Source: Paenibacillus hamazuiensis
Lineage (GTDB): Bacteria > Bacillota > Bacilli > Paenibacillales > NBRC-103111
Direction: 5' to 3'
Assembly (NCBI RefSeq): GCF_023276405.1
Contig: NZ_JALRMO010000001.1
Location: 1,550,001-1,614,000, forward strand
Length of the DNA: 64,000 nt
How positions within the stretch are numbered: position 1 is the stretch's first letter; each line of letters begins with the position of its first letter. A program made the position numbers and the translations under genes. A model generated the notes under the pieces. That model ran no database searches, was not told where the DNA came from, and saw nothing but the letters and a program-made list of their open reading frames with translations. Positions 18,980 to 27,932 of this stretch are shown piece by piece.

Positions 18980-20769
18980 GGCAGTTCCTCCCATTTCGCT
19001 TTCAAAGCATTCACAGCCACATCGCCATCGCCTTTTCTTTCCTGATTTTATGTACGACGGTTATTTTGAGCTTCAATGCGTACCGGCTTTCCTCCGATGC
19101 CGTGACGGAAAATTCCCTTGAATATTCCGCAGAGCTGATGAAGCAGGTGGGCATGAATATCCAGACCTATATCGGCAACATGGAGAGCATCGCCAGCCTG
19201 GCTTCCGGAAACGGAGATTTGAAGCGGTATATGTCGCTGGACGATCCCGGAAGTCCCGAAGGGACGGGTTTGGCCGCTCAGCTGACCGGCTATTTCCATT
19301 CGATCGTCGCCTCCCGCTCGGATATCGCTTCGATGGTATTCGTCAGCACGAACGGGGGGGCGATATCGAGCCGCACCGATGTGCAGCTGAGGCCGATACC
19401 GGAGCTGGTCGGCCAGGATTGGTACCGGAAAGCGCAGCTGAGCGGCGGACGCATTGCGATTTCGCCTTCCCACGTGCAGCATGTTTTTCAAAACGAATAC
19501 CGCTGGGTCGTTTCGCTCAGCGTATATCTGGAAAATTCTCCGGGCATTTCCGGCGGCGGCGTGCTGCTGGTCGATTTGAATTACAAAGTCATTAACGACC
19601 TGTGCACGCAAATTCAATTGGGCAAGCGGGGGTACGTCTTCATCGTCGATCCGGGCGGCGATCTGATCTATCATCCGCAGCAGCAAATCATCTACTCGAA
19701 GCTGAAGTCCGAGGATATTCCGGCGGTTTTGCGGGCGGAGGGCGGCTCCGCGACAGCTGTGGAAGGCGATCGAAGCAAGCTGTACACGGTCGGCACGACG
19801 AGCTTCGGATGGAAAATCGCCGGTGTGATTTATCCGGAGGAGCTCGCGCGGAATAAACGTGCGATGCAGCTGTCGTCCGCTACCTGGGGACTCGTGTGCC
19901 TGATCATCGCGTTAGGGTTATCCTTCATTTTTTCGTTTACGCTGACGCGCCCGCTCAAGAACCTCGAAGAACATATGAAGCAGGTGGAAAGGGGCAACTT
20001 TGACATTCGCGTCGATATTGAAAATACGAATGAAATCGGTAAGGTGGCCCGTACGTTTAACCTGATGATCGGTAAAATCCGCGAGCTGATGGAGCAGATC
20101 GTGCAGGAACAGAAAATGAAGCGGATCAGCGAGCTCAAAGCGCTGCAGGCGCAAATTCATCCGCATTTTTTATATAATACGCTGGATTCGATCATTTGGA
20201 TGGCCGAGACGGGTAAGATGGGGGAGGTCGTAACGATGACATCAGCCTTGTCCAAGCTGCTGCGCTCCAGCATCAGCAAAGGGGAGGAGCTCGTTCCCTT
20301 GTCCGCCGAACTGGAGCACGTCCGGAATTACTTGACGATCCAGCAAATCCGCTATCGCAGCAAGTTTACTTATTCCATCGAGGTAAATCCGGATATGCAG
20401 GAGTGCCTGATCCTGAAAATCGTGCTGCAGCCGCTTGTGGAGAACGCGATTTACCACGGCATCAAAAATAAGGCGGAGCCGGGGCGCATCCGCATTGTCG
20501 GAAAGCGGACAAACGGCGCACTGGAGCTGAAGATCGTCGACGACGGGGTCGGCATGGCTCCGGAGCAAGCGGCGGCGATGCTTACGGGTGTTGCGGGTGA
20601 CCGGGGAACGGAGAAAAGAGCTGGCGTCGGTGTCCGCAACGTCAACCATCGGGTTCAACTGTACTTCGGGGAATCGTACGGGCTTAGCTTCGAGAGCGAA
20701 CTCGATGAAGGGACGACGGTGACGCTGCGCATACCCGAGCTGCATCGGGAGGTGAGTCGGGATGGTTAG
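18976..20769 (+). CDS. Sensor histidine kinase (YesM/LytS-type, His_kinase family)
   Basis: A 597-residue membrane kinase. TM1 is at about residues 13-33. The extracytoplasmic part (about 34-295) is a Cache-like domain. TM2 lies near 297-320, HAMP follows TRPLKNLEEH, and the His_kinase domain has QAQIHPHFLYNTLDS (phosphoacceptor His397). HATPase motifs are PLVENAIYHG and DDGVGM. It overlaps the response regulator by 4 bp and the following binding-protein gene by 8 bp. The three adjacent genes form a regulator-kinase-binding-protein unit. Confidence 0.94.
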   Translation: MRQFLPFRFQSIHSHIAIAFSFLILCTTVILSFNAYRLSSDAVTENSLEYSAELMKQVGMNIQTYIGNMESIASLASGNGDLKRYMSLDDPGSPEGTGLAAQLTGYFHSIVASRSDIASMVFVSTNGGAISSRTDVQLRPIPELVGQDWYRKAQLSGGRIAISPSHVQHVFQNEYRWVVSLSVYLENSPGISGGGVLLVDLNYKVINDLCTQIQLGKRGYVFIVDPGGDLIYHPQQQIIYSKLKSEDIPAVLRAEGGSATAVEGDRSKLYTVGTTSFGWKIAGVIYPEELARNKRAMQLSSATWGLVCLIIALGLSFIFSFTLTRPLKNLEEHMKQVERGNFDIRVDIENTNEIGKVARTFNLMIGKIRELMEQIVQEQKMKRISELKALQAQIHPHFLYNTLDSIIWMAETGKMGEVVTMTSALSKLLRSSISKGEELVPLSAELEHVRNYLTIQQIRYRSKFTYSIEVNPDMQECLILKIVLQPLVENAIYHGIKNKAEPGRIRIVGKRTNGALELKIVDDGVGMAPEQAAAMLTGVAGDRGTEKRAGVGVRNVNHRVQLYFGESYGLSFESELDEGTTVTLRIPELHREVSRDG

Positions 20770-21742
20770 GAAAGCCGTCTTTTGGATAGCCGTCGCGGCT
20801 GCGATCGTATTGATATTCGCCGTATCGGGCGCCATATCGGACAAACTCGCGGAGAAGAGCAGGCCGATCCTCGTCGTGCCGAAGACTAACGATACCCGGA
20901 TCGCTTTCTGGCATGCGCTGAACGAAGGCGTGATGGCCGCGGCCAAGGAATACGGCGTCGACGTTGAGGTGAGGGGGATGAGAGAGGAAGCCGATATTGA
21001 CGGGCAGATTCGCCTTCTCGAGCAGGCCATTGCGGAAAAGCCGCAAGCGATCGTACTGGCCGCCTCCGATTACAACCGGCTCGTGCCTGTGGCGCAAAGC
21101 ATTGTGAACGCCGGCATCAAGCTGATCACCGTCGATTCCGGCTTAAGCGGCAATATTTCCTCCAGCTTCATCGCGACGGACAATTACGAAGCCGGCAAAA
21201 AAGCCGGATTCGCAATGAGAAGCCTGGTGCCGCCTGGAGCATCCGTTGCGATCGTCAGCTTCGTGAAGGAATCGACGACAGCCATGGAGCGGGAACGCGG
21301 GGTAAGGGACAGCTTGAGCGAAGGCGGCATCCGCATCGTCAGCACCTCCTACTCCAACGGTTTGACAGACAAGGCATCGGAAATCACCGAGGGGCTTATC
21401 CGCAGCGAACCTAATCTCCATGGCATTATCGGACTCAACGAGGTGTCGACCATAGGGGCTTTGCAAGCGGTAAAGCGGCTGAACGCGGGCGGCACGATCA
21501 AGATGGTCGGTTTCGACAGTTCTCCCGAGGAAATCGCAAGTCTGGAGGAAGGCATTCTGCAGGTCATCGTCGTTCAGAAGCCTTTCAATATGGGTTACCT
21601 CGCCGTCAAGACGGCGTTTGAGGCGATAAGCGGCAAACGGGTCACCGGTTATATCGATACCGGATCCGAGGTCATCACCAAAGAAAATATGTATACGAAC
21701 GAAAACCAGAAGCTGTTGTTTCCTTTTGTCGGAGAGAAATGA
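20762..21742 (+). CDS. Membrane-anchored sugar-binding protein, probable sensor subunit
   Basis: A 326-residue type I periplasmic-binding protein. The N-terminal hydrophobic segment (about residues 5-24) has no Cys lipobox and no obvious cleavage site, so it probably acts as an uncleaved anchor. The binding fold starts at RPILVVPKTNDTRIAFWHAL and shares VDSG and ATDN motifs with the transporter's binding lipoprotein at 16249. It overlaps the kinase gene by 8 bp. The arrangement recalls XylFII-LytS-YesN of clostridia, where a tethered binding protein presents the sugar to the kinase. The role here is inferred from gene order. Confidence 0.88.
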   Translation: MVRKAVFWIAVAAAIVLIFAVSGAISDKLAEKSRPILVVPKTNDTRIAFWHALNEGVMAAAKEYGVDVEVRGMREEADIDGQIRLLEQAIAEKPQAIVLAASDYNRLVPVAQSIVNAGIKLITVDSGLSGNISSSFIATDNYEAGKKAGFAMRSLVPPGASVAIVSFVKESTTAMERERGVRDSLSEGGIRIVSTSYSNGLTDKASEITEGLIRSEPNLHGIIGLNEVSTIGALQAVKRLNAGGTIKMVGFDSSPEEIASLEEGILQVIVVQKPFNMGYLAVKTAFEAISGKRVTGYIDTGSEVITKENMYTNENQKLLFPFVGEK

Positions 21743-21864
21743 AAGCGGAGCTGAAAAGCATCCCTTTCCCTTTACAAATACAAAACAATCGCTTAAATCC
21801 CTGCTAACACTCCCGGGTTATAATCTAAATGAAGATGGATTTTAAAGGGGAGGCTGGAAATTCG

Positions 21865-22713
21865 ATGAAACTGGTAGTCATGGGCGATTTGCATTATCAC
21901 GAAGCGGACGCGGCGATTCCGGAATGGGTTGCGGCACGCGACGATTTTTACAGAACGATGCTGGAGCGGTTTTTGGAACTGGAGGCCGATGTGCATATTT
22001 CGCTGGGGGATTTGACCAATTACGGCCATCCTTCCGAACTGCAGGAGGTTTACGGGATCATCCGGCAGCATGACCGGACGTTCTACCATGCGCTGGGCAA
22101 CCACGACCTGTATGCGCAAACGAGAAAAGACGTGCTTAATATCACCGGACAAGCCCGCTACCACGTCATTCGCACGGAAAAGGCGGACCTGGCGTTCATC
22201 GACACGGCGAAGGAGATGGATTTCGAGGATTGGGGCGGCTGGGTGGACGAAGAGCAGCTGCGGTGGCTGGAAGGCGTCGTTAAGGCGTCGGGCACAAAAC
22301 CATTGCTTGTTTTCGCGCATCATCCGGTGTATAACACGACGACCCGATCGGATAAGGAAAAAGGGTCGATCCATCCCGACATCGATATGTGGAAGGTGCT
22401 CGGCCAGAAGGAAGGAACCGGCATTTATTTTAACGGCCATACGCATGTCGACTCCATCGTTGCGCAGAAAAACTGGACGTTCGTTCAACTGCCCGCCTGC
22501 CTTGACCAGCCCGGCGTAAGAATCGTGGAAATCGATGCCGAAGAAATCCGCATCTCCCCGTTGGACATAGCAAACGACGCGCTGGAGAAAAATGCGGAGA
22601 TCATGTACAGCAACATGAAGCACTTCAGACCGAATCCGGAAGCGCGCGGCGCCGAATCGGACCGGGGATGCGTCGTCTCGCTGCTGCAGGCCGCGGAGCC
22701 TGGGCAGGCTTAG
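21865..22713 (+). CDS. Metallophosphoesterase, Icc/CpdA/GpdQ-type
   Basis: A 282-residue cytoplasmic calcineurin-like phosphoesterase. Metal-binding motifs appear in order: GDLHYH at residues 7-12, GDLTNYGH, GNHD, AHHPVY and NGHTH. The D-x-H first motif is that of the phosphodiesterase subgroup containing cyclic-nucleotide and glycerophosphodiester enzymes. There is no signal peptide. The ATG at 21865 follows AGGGGAGG; the upstream in-frame start at 21829 does not. It directly precedes glpP and a Ugp-type importer, so hydrolysis of imported glycerophosphodiesters to glycerol-3-phosphate is plausible. That role is inference. Confidence 0.88.
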   Translation: MKLVVMGDLHYHEADAAIPEWVAARDDFYRTMLERFLELEADVHISLGDLTNYGHPSELQEVYGIIRQHDRTFYHALGNHDLYAQTRKDVLNITGQARYHVIRTEKADLAFIDTAKEMDFEDWGGWVDEEQLRWLEGVVKASGTKPLLVFAHHPVYNTTTRSDKEKGSIHPDIDMWKVLGQKEGTGIYFNGHTHVDSIVAQKNWTFVQLPACLDQPGVRIVEIDAEEIRISPLDIANDALEKNAEIMYSNMKHFRPNPEARGAESDRGCVVSLLQAAEPGQA

Positions 22714-22754
22714 CCGATGAGCGAAATCCGAACAGCGGCGGACAGGGGGGAACG

Positions 22755-23369
22755 ATGAAAAAGAACAGACAATGGGAAAACGAAGCTTTTTTCGAGAGGC
22801 TGCGCACCTATCAGATGGTCGCCTCCATCAAGGAGCCGAAGCAGCTGGAAATAGCGCTGTCGCTTAAAAACAATCTTGCCGGCGTCTTTCTGCTGACCGG
22901 GCATATTGGAGTTATCAAAGGTTACGTCGATTTGTTCAAAAAACACGAGCTGCCGGTTTTTTTACATTTGGAGAAGATTGGCGGCCTCAGCACGGATACA
23001 TTCGGCCTTGATTATTTAGCCAAGGTGATCAGGCCGACCGGAATCATCACGACGAAAACCAATGTGGTCAAGATCGCGGAGAAGATGGATTTGCTGACAA
23101 TACAGCGTTTTTTTCTGGTAGACACGGAGGGTTTGGACAATATTAGCAAAAGCCTCTGCCAAATCGAACCCGATGTCGTGGAGATCATGCCGGCGCGGAT
23201 TCCGGAGATGATCGGGGAGATCAAAAAGCTCACGTCGCTTCCGATCATTACCGGCGGATTGCTGTTCGACAGAAGCCATGCGGTGGAATGCCTGAGGTAC
23301 GGCGCAACCGCCGTATCCTCGTCCAAATCGGAGCTGTGGAACGAAGTTTCTTCACCGCATTTTGCATAA
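22755..23369 (+). CDS. glpP: Glycerol-3-phosphate-responsive antiterminator
   Basis: A 204-residue protein of the GlpP family, recognised by LKNNLAGVFLLTGHIGVIKG, VFLHLEKIGGL, IRPTGIITTK and a C-terminal ITGGLLFDRSHAVECLRYGA region. In Bacillus, GlpP with bound glycerol-3-phosphate binds leader RNA and prevents termination ahead of glp genes. GGGGGG precedes the ATG at 22755. It sits 41 bp after the phosphoesterase gene and immediately before a leader containing a terminator-like hairpin and an importer operon. Confidence 0.93.
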   Translation: MKKNRQWENEAFFERLRTYQMVASIKEPKQLEIALSLKNNLAGVFLLTGHIGVIKGYVDLFKKHELPVFLHLEKIGGLSTDTFGLDYLAKVIRPTGIITTKTNVVKIAEKMDLLTIQRFFLVDTEGLDNISKSLCQIEPDVVEIMPARIPEMIGEIKKLTSLPIITGGLLFDRSHAVECLRYGATAVSSSKSELWNEVSSPHFA

Positions 23370-23456
23370 TTTTTACACAGCCATAATATACGCATAACAA
23401 TCGCGTTTTATGATAGGAATAGGACAAGTAAATAGCTTTTGGTTGGAGTGAAGGAG

Positions 23457-23510
23457 AAGCCTTAAGAGCTGCCGGCATCAAGCCTGCGGTATTTTAAGGC
23501 TTTTATTGTT
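23457..23510 (+). promoter_or_regulatory. Leader hairpin with U-rich tail, candidate GlpP-controlled terminator
   Basis: AAGCCTTAA (23457-23465) pairs with TTAAGGCTT (23494-23502). An inner TGCCG/CGGTA stem strengthens it, and TTTTATTGTT follows. It lies 88 bp after the glpP stop and ends about 30 bp before the importer start. This position and the identity of the upstream gene suggest a terminator relieved by GlpP. A weak promoter (TTGCAT at 23362, TAATAT at 23384) may start this leader. Confidence 0.6.
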
Positions 23511-23538
23511 ATGCAAAATGATGAGGAGGGGTTTTACA

Positions 23539-24831
23539 ATGACAAATCAAAGGAAAGCATCCATCTTGGCGCTCAGCGCCGTATTCATGCTCTCGGCATG
23601 CGGCTCGAACACCGCCGGAAGCCCGGAAAAAGCCGCTTCGTCCGGCGGTAAAATCGTCATCAAGTATTGGACAGCCAACGGCGGGAAAATTGAAGAAGCG
23701 AAGCAAAACCTGGTGAAAAAGTTCAACGAATCGCAAAACCGCATCGAAGTGCAGCAGGCGAACCAAGGAAACTACGACGATCTGCATGCGAAAGTACAAG
23801 CCGCCTTTGCCGCAGGAAACGCGCCGGCCGTCAGCGATCTGGAGATCGCATCGACAGGGGTTTTCGCCCGCTCGGGCATGCTGGTCGATCTGACACAGCT
23901 TGCCGCCAGAGACGAAAAGGAAATCGACATCAAGGATTTTAACCCGGGGCTCATGGGCAACGCGTATGTGGACGGCAAGCTGTACGGTCTGCCTTTCATG
24001 CGGAGCACGCCGATTTTGTATAAAAACGTGACGATGTTGAAAGACGCCGGACTCGACCCGGCCGGTCCGAAAAGCTGGTCGGAATTTGAGCAGTACGCCC
24101 GCGTGCTCAAGTCCAAAGGCAAAGTGCCGATGACGCTGAACGTCGATATCTGGTATTACGAAGCGCTTGTCGCTCAAAGCGGCGGTAAAATGCTGTCCGA
24201 AGACGGAAAAAAAGCGATGTTCAACTCCCCCGAGGGTGTTGCGCCGGTAGAATATTGGAAGAAGATGGCGGGAGAAGGCTTGCTGAAGTTCGTCGTGGGA
24301 AATACGGCGGGTGCGGATGCGGGCAAAGACTGGGATAACCAAATTTCCGCCTTTAAGTTCGGTTCGACGGCCGGCGTATCGGCGGCGATCGAGGTGGCGA
24401 AAGGAAACGGGTTCGAAGTACAGACCGACTTTATGCCGGCAAACAAAGCTTTCGGCGTTCCGACCGGCGGCTGTCAGCTCGTCATCACGTCGAAAGTAAA
24501 CGAGAAGGAAAAAGAGGCGGCTTGGGAGTTTATCAAGTTTATGACTTCGAAAGAAAACACGATCTACCAGCATAAGTATGTCGGTTATTTGCCTAACCGT
24601 CTGTCCGCCCTGCAAAGTGACGAGCTGCAAAACTACTACAAAGAAAACCCGCAGTACAAGGTTGCTTCGGACCAATTGAAATATGCGGTACCGCGTCCGA
24701 TGGCTACCGGTTATCCGGAAGCGACGAAATTCATTACCGATGCGATCACCAAAGCGATTCTCGAACCGAACGTGAAACCGCAGGACGCGATGAACGAAGC
24801 GGCGGAAAAGGCCAACAAACTGCTCAAGTAA
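23539..24831 (+). CDS. ABC transporter substrate-binding lipoprotein (UgpB-like, family 1)
   Basis: A 430-residue lipoprotein. The signal peptide ends in the lipobox MLSAC (near residue 20) before GSNTAGSPEKA. The mature part is a large family 1 solute-binding protein (IVIKYWTANGGKIEEAKQNL, FMRSTPILYKN). Similar proteins bind glycerol-3-phosphate, glycerophosphodiesters or oligosaccharides. The ATG at 23539 has GAGGAGGGG upstream. The next genes encode a UgpC-like ATPase and two UgpA/UgpE-like permeases. The glpP context favours a glycerophosphate-type ligand; oligosaccharide uptake remains possible. Confidence 0.88.
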   Translation: MTNQRKASILALSAVFMLSACGSNTAGSPEKAASSGGKIVIKYWTANGGKIEEAKQNLVKKFNESQNRIEVQQANQGNYDDLHAKVQAAFAAGNAPAVSDLEIASTGVFARSGMLVDLTQLAARDEKEIDIKDFNPGLMGNAYVDGKLYGLPFMRSTPILYKNVTMLKDAGLDPAGPKSWSEFEQYARVLKSKGKVPMTLNVDIWYYEALVAQSGGKMLSEDGKKAMFNSPEGVAPVEYWKKMAGEGLLKFVVGNTAGADAGKDWDNQISAFKFGSTAGVSAAIEVAKGNGFEVQTDFMPANKAFGVPTGGCQLVITSKVNEKEKEAAWEFIKFMTSKENTIYQHKYVGYLPNRLSALQSDELQNYYKENPQYKVASDQLKYAVPRPMATGYPEATKFITDAITKAILEPNVKPQDAMNEAAEKANKLLK

Positions 24832-24858
24832 CAGCTTAACGGATGAGGAGGGGATCGG

Positions 24859-25959
24859 ATGGCGAAGATCGTATTGAAAAACATTTCCAAGGTCTATAAA
24901 GACGAAACGGTCATCAGCAATTTAAACCTGACGATTAAGGACGGGTCGTTTACGGTGCTTGTCGGCCCGTCCGGCTGCGGCAAGTCGACGACCTTGCGGA
25001 TGATTGCCGGTCTTGAGAAGGAGAGCGGCGGCGAAATATGGATCGGCGACAAATGCGTAAACGATACGGCTCCCGGGCACCGGGATGTCGCGATGGTGTT
25101 CCAAAACTACGCGTTATATCCGACGATGACCGTTCGCGAAAACATCGAGTTCGGACTGAAAAACCGCAAAGTCCCGAAGCAGGAGCGGGAGGCGCTGGTT
25201 CGCGATATTTGCGAAATCGTCGCTTTGACGCCTTATTTGGACAAGAAACCGCAGACGTTGTCCGGAGGTCAACGCCAGCGGGTCGCATTGGCAAGAGCGA
25301 TGGTCAAGAAGCCGCAGGTGTTTATTCTCGACGAGCCGCTTTCCAACCTGGATGCGAAGCTGCGCAACCAGATGAGGACGGAGCTGATCCAGCTTCATCA
25401 GAGGCTGAAAACGACCTTCGTATACGTCACCCACGATCAGGTGGAAGCGATGTCGATGGGCGACGAAATCGTCGTCATGAACAAAGGGGTCATTCAGCAA
25501 ATCGATTCGCCGATGAAGCTGTACAATGATCCGGACAATCTGTTTACCGCGCAGTTTATCGGCACTCCGGCCATGAACATATTGAAATTCGGCGATGTTC
25601 CGGGGCTGCGTGTGGAGACGCAGGAAACGATCGGCCACATCGGGTTCCGCGCGGAGCACGCGCTGCTAAGCCCGAAGGAGCCCGCGGACGGTCTCGCGAT
25701 CGAAGGCGAAATCATCACCCGGGAAAGCCTCGGTGCGGAGCATATTTACCAGATCAAGTCGGCAGCGGGGACGTTTTTCGTCAAAACGTTCCTGGCGCCG
25801 CTGGAAACGGCGAATCACGTCCGCGTCGTCGTGCCGTACCGTTATGTTTATTATTTCGATCCGAATGGCGGAAGAATTCGCGGTATTGGCGGCTTGGCGG
25901 AAAACGCCGGTTCAGGAAAGGCAGCGGAAAATAAACTCGTTGCGGTCGGCGGTGCGTAA
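24859..25959 (+). CDS. ugpC: ABC transporter ATP-binding protein (UgpC/MalK/MsmX type)
   Basis: A 366-residue CUT1 ATPase. Walker A is GPSGCGKST (about residues 37-45), the Q-loop VFQNYALYPTMTV, the signature LSGGQRQRVALARA, Walker B VFILDEPLSNLDAK and the switch His in THDQ. A C-terminal TOBE/OB regulatory domain follows residue 240. It energises import through the two downstream permeases. GAGGAGGGG precedes the ATG. The specific symbol is supported mainly by context. Confidence 0.88.
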   Translation: MAKIVLKNISKVYKDETVISNLNLTIKDGSFTVLVGPSGCGKSTTLRMIAGLEKESGGEIWIGDKCVNDTAPGHRDVAMVFQNYALYPTMTVRENIEFGLKNRKVPKQEREALVRDICEIVALTPYLDKKPQTLSGGQRQRVALARAMVKKPQVFILDEPLSNLDAKLRNQMRTELIQLHQRLKTTFVYVTHDQVEAMSMGDEIVVMNKGVIQQIDSPMKLYNDPDNLFTAQFIGTPAMNILKFGDVPGLRVETQETIGHIGFRAEHALLSPKEPADGLAIEGEIITRESLGAEHIYQIKSAAGTFFVKTFLAPLETANHVRVVVPYRYVYYFDPNGGRIRGIGGLAENAGSGKAAENKLVAVGGA

Positions 25960-25960
25960 C

Positions 25961-26833
25961 ATGACGACATGGGAAAAGCTTCGTCCGTATGCTATGGTTG
26001 CTCCGGCGATCACCGTGTTTTCGCTGTTCTTCATTTATCCGATCTTGTACATGATTTATTTGAGCATGTATAACTGGAATTTTGTCAGTCCGGTCAAGCA
26101 TTTTGTAGGCTTTGACAACTTCGTCGATCTGTTCCATGAAAAAGAGTTTCTGCAGGTCATCGCCAATTCGACGGCTTATACGATTTTGACGGTGACGTTT
26201 ACGATCGTTCTCTCGCTGCTGCTTGCTCTTTGGCTGAACCGCAGCGGGTGGTTTTACGGGTTCGTGCAAGGGGCGATTTTCAGCCCGCATATCGTCTCCC
26301 TGGTATCCATCGCGATGATCTGGAGCTGGCTGATGGATCCGGAATACGGCCTGCTCAACTGGATTATCGGGTTGTTCGGCTTCGGCAAGCTGGCTTGGCT
26401 GGCATCCCAGAAAACAGCGCTGGTGTCGCTTGTCATCGTCGCCGTATGGAAGGGGCTCGGTTACAACACTTTGGTGTTTATCGCCGGGCTGCAAAGCATA
26501 CCGAAGGATATTTACGAGGCGGCTTCGCTGGACCGCTCCAGCCCTTGGACCACCTTTGCGAAATTGATTTTGCCCATGCTGTCGCCGACGATCTTTTTCC
26601 TCGTGATCATCAACATGATCGGCTCCTTTCAAGTATTCGAGACGATTGCGATCATGACGCAGGGAGGGCCGGTGAACGCGACGAATACGCTGGTTTATTA
26701 TATTTACGAGTACGGGTTCCGCTTCTTTAAAATCGGTTACGCTTCGGCGGCAGGCGTCGTATTGCTGTTCATCGTCGGGATCTTGACGATCCTTTACTTC
26801 AAGCTGCTGTCCAAACGCGTACACTATCAATGA
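25961..26833 (+). CDS. ugpA: ABC transporter permease (UgpA/MalF type)
   Basis: A 290-residue CUT1 permease with six transmembrane helices. The EAA loop is EAASLDRSSPWTTFAKLILP. The ATG at 25961 lies one base after the ATPase stop. The longer frame from 25733 runs inside the ATPase gene and is rejected. It forms a heterodimer with the following permease. The N-terminus WEKLRPYAMVAPAITVFSLF is typical. Confidence 0.9.
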   Translation: MTTWEKLRPYAMVAPAITVFSLFFIYPILYMIYLSMYNWNFVSPVKHFVGFDNFVDLFHEKEFLQVIANSTAYTILTVTFTIVLSLLLALWLNRSGWFYGFVQGAIFSPHIVSLVSIAMIWSWLMDPEYGLLNWIIGLFGFGKLAWLASQKTALVSLVIVAVWKGLGYNTLVFIAGLQSIPKDIYEAASLDRSSPWTTFAKLILPMLSPTIFFLVIINMIGSFQVFETIAIMTQGGPVNATNTLVYYIYEYGFRFFKIGYASAAGVVLLFIVGILTILYFKLLSKRVHYQ

Positions 26834-26849
26834 AAAAGAGGTGAATCCG

Positions 26850-27749
26850 TTGAAAGGTGCAAACGACGCGGTCGATATTGGCCGCACCTACGTCAATGTT
26901 AGAAGCAAGGAAGCCTCCGCCGCAAAAACGTTCAAATATGTGCTGCGGGTAGTTAATATAGCCGGCATGCTGCTGCTGGTGCTGATTTTCGCCATGCCGT
27001 TCGCCTGGATGCTCTCGACATCGTTAAAAACGCTGCCCGAGACGATGATTTTCCCGCCGAACTGGATTCCGAAGCATTTCGTATGGAACAACTTCGCCCG
27101 GGCTTGGGGATCGGGCCCGTTCCTCCACTTCATCACCAACAGCATCATAGTGTCGATCGGAATACTGGTGATGCAGATGATGACGATCATCCCGGCGGCC
27201 TATGCTTTCGCACGCTACAAGTTTAAAGGGTCCGGGTTTCTCTTCGGCATGGTTATGATCACGCTGATGATCCCGTCGCAGCTCATTTTCCTGCCGGTGT
27301 ACCTGCAGCTTAGCGCCTGGAAGCTGCTGAATACGCATCTTGCCCTGATTTTGCCGTTCGCATCGAGCGCCTTCGGGATCTTCCTGCTCAGGCAGTCGTT
27401 CAAGCAGGTTCCGGAGGAGCTGCTTGAAGCGGCAAGACTGGACAGCGCGAAAGAGTGGCAGATCATCCTGAGGTTGATGGTCCCGATGGCTAAGCCTGTG
27501 CTGGCGACCTTTGCTTTGTTCAGCTTCATCGCGCATTGGAACGATTATTTCTGGCCGCTCGTCATGACGACCGACGAAACGGCGCGCACGCTGCCGCTCG
27601 GCATTGCGCGGATTCGCCAAGAGGAGGGCGTGGCGAACTGGAACGTGCTGATGGCGGGAAATATGATTCTCGTTACGCCGATTTTGATCGTGTTCTTTTT
27701 TGCACAGCGGCAAATTATTCGCGCTTTTGTTTATACGGGTGTGAAGTAA
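26850..27749 (+). CDS. ugpE: ABC transporter permease (UgpE/MalG type)
   Basis: A 299-residue CUT1 permease with six helices and the EAA loop EAARLDSAKEWQIILRLMVP. The TTG at 26850 is preferred because AAAGAGGTG (26835-26843) lies at correct distance; the GTG at 26841 would be part of that RBS. The N-terminal 30 residues are unusually long and polar before the first helix. It is the last gene of the operon, with a terminator 22 bp downstream. Confidence 0.9.
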   Translation: MKGANDAVDIGRTYVNVRSKEASAAKTFKYVLRVVNIAGMLLLVLIFAMPFAWMLSTSLKTLPETMIFPPNWIPKHFVWNNFARAWGSGPFLHFITNSIIVSIGILVMQMMTIIPAAYAFARYKFKGSGFLFGMVMITLMIPSQLIFLPVYLQLSAWKLLNTHLALILPFASSAFGIFLLRQSFKQVPEELLEAARLDSAKEWQIILRLMVPMAKPVLATFALFSFIAHWNDYFWPLVMTTDETARTLPLGIARIRQEEGVANWNVLMAGNMILVTPILIVFFFAQRQIIRAFVYTGVK

Positions 27750-27771
27750 CGGAGATTGTGCCGATTCATAG

Positions 27772-27806
27772 AAACGGAGCCTTGCGGTACGGCGGGGCTC
27801 CGTTTT
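27772..27806 (+). terminator. Terminator of the Ugp-type operon
   Basis: AAACGGAGCC (27772-27781) pairs with GGCTCCGTTT (27796-27805), loop of 14, short T-run. Confidence 0.8.
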
Positions 27807-27932
27807 AACGTATATCCGGGGGAAATTCGTGACTTTCAGACAAATTAAGGAGTTTTTTAGCTATATCCGGTTTGAAAGCGATTTATTAAACTGATAGGGC
27901 CGCATATTTAGCAATTCAAGGAGGCCTTGATC

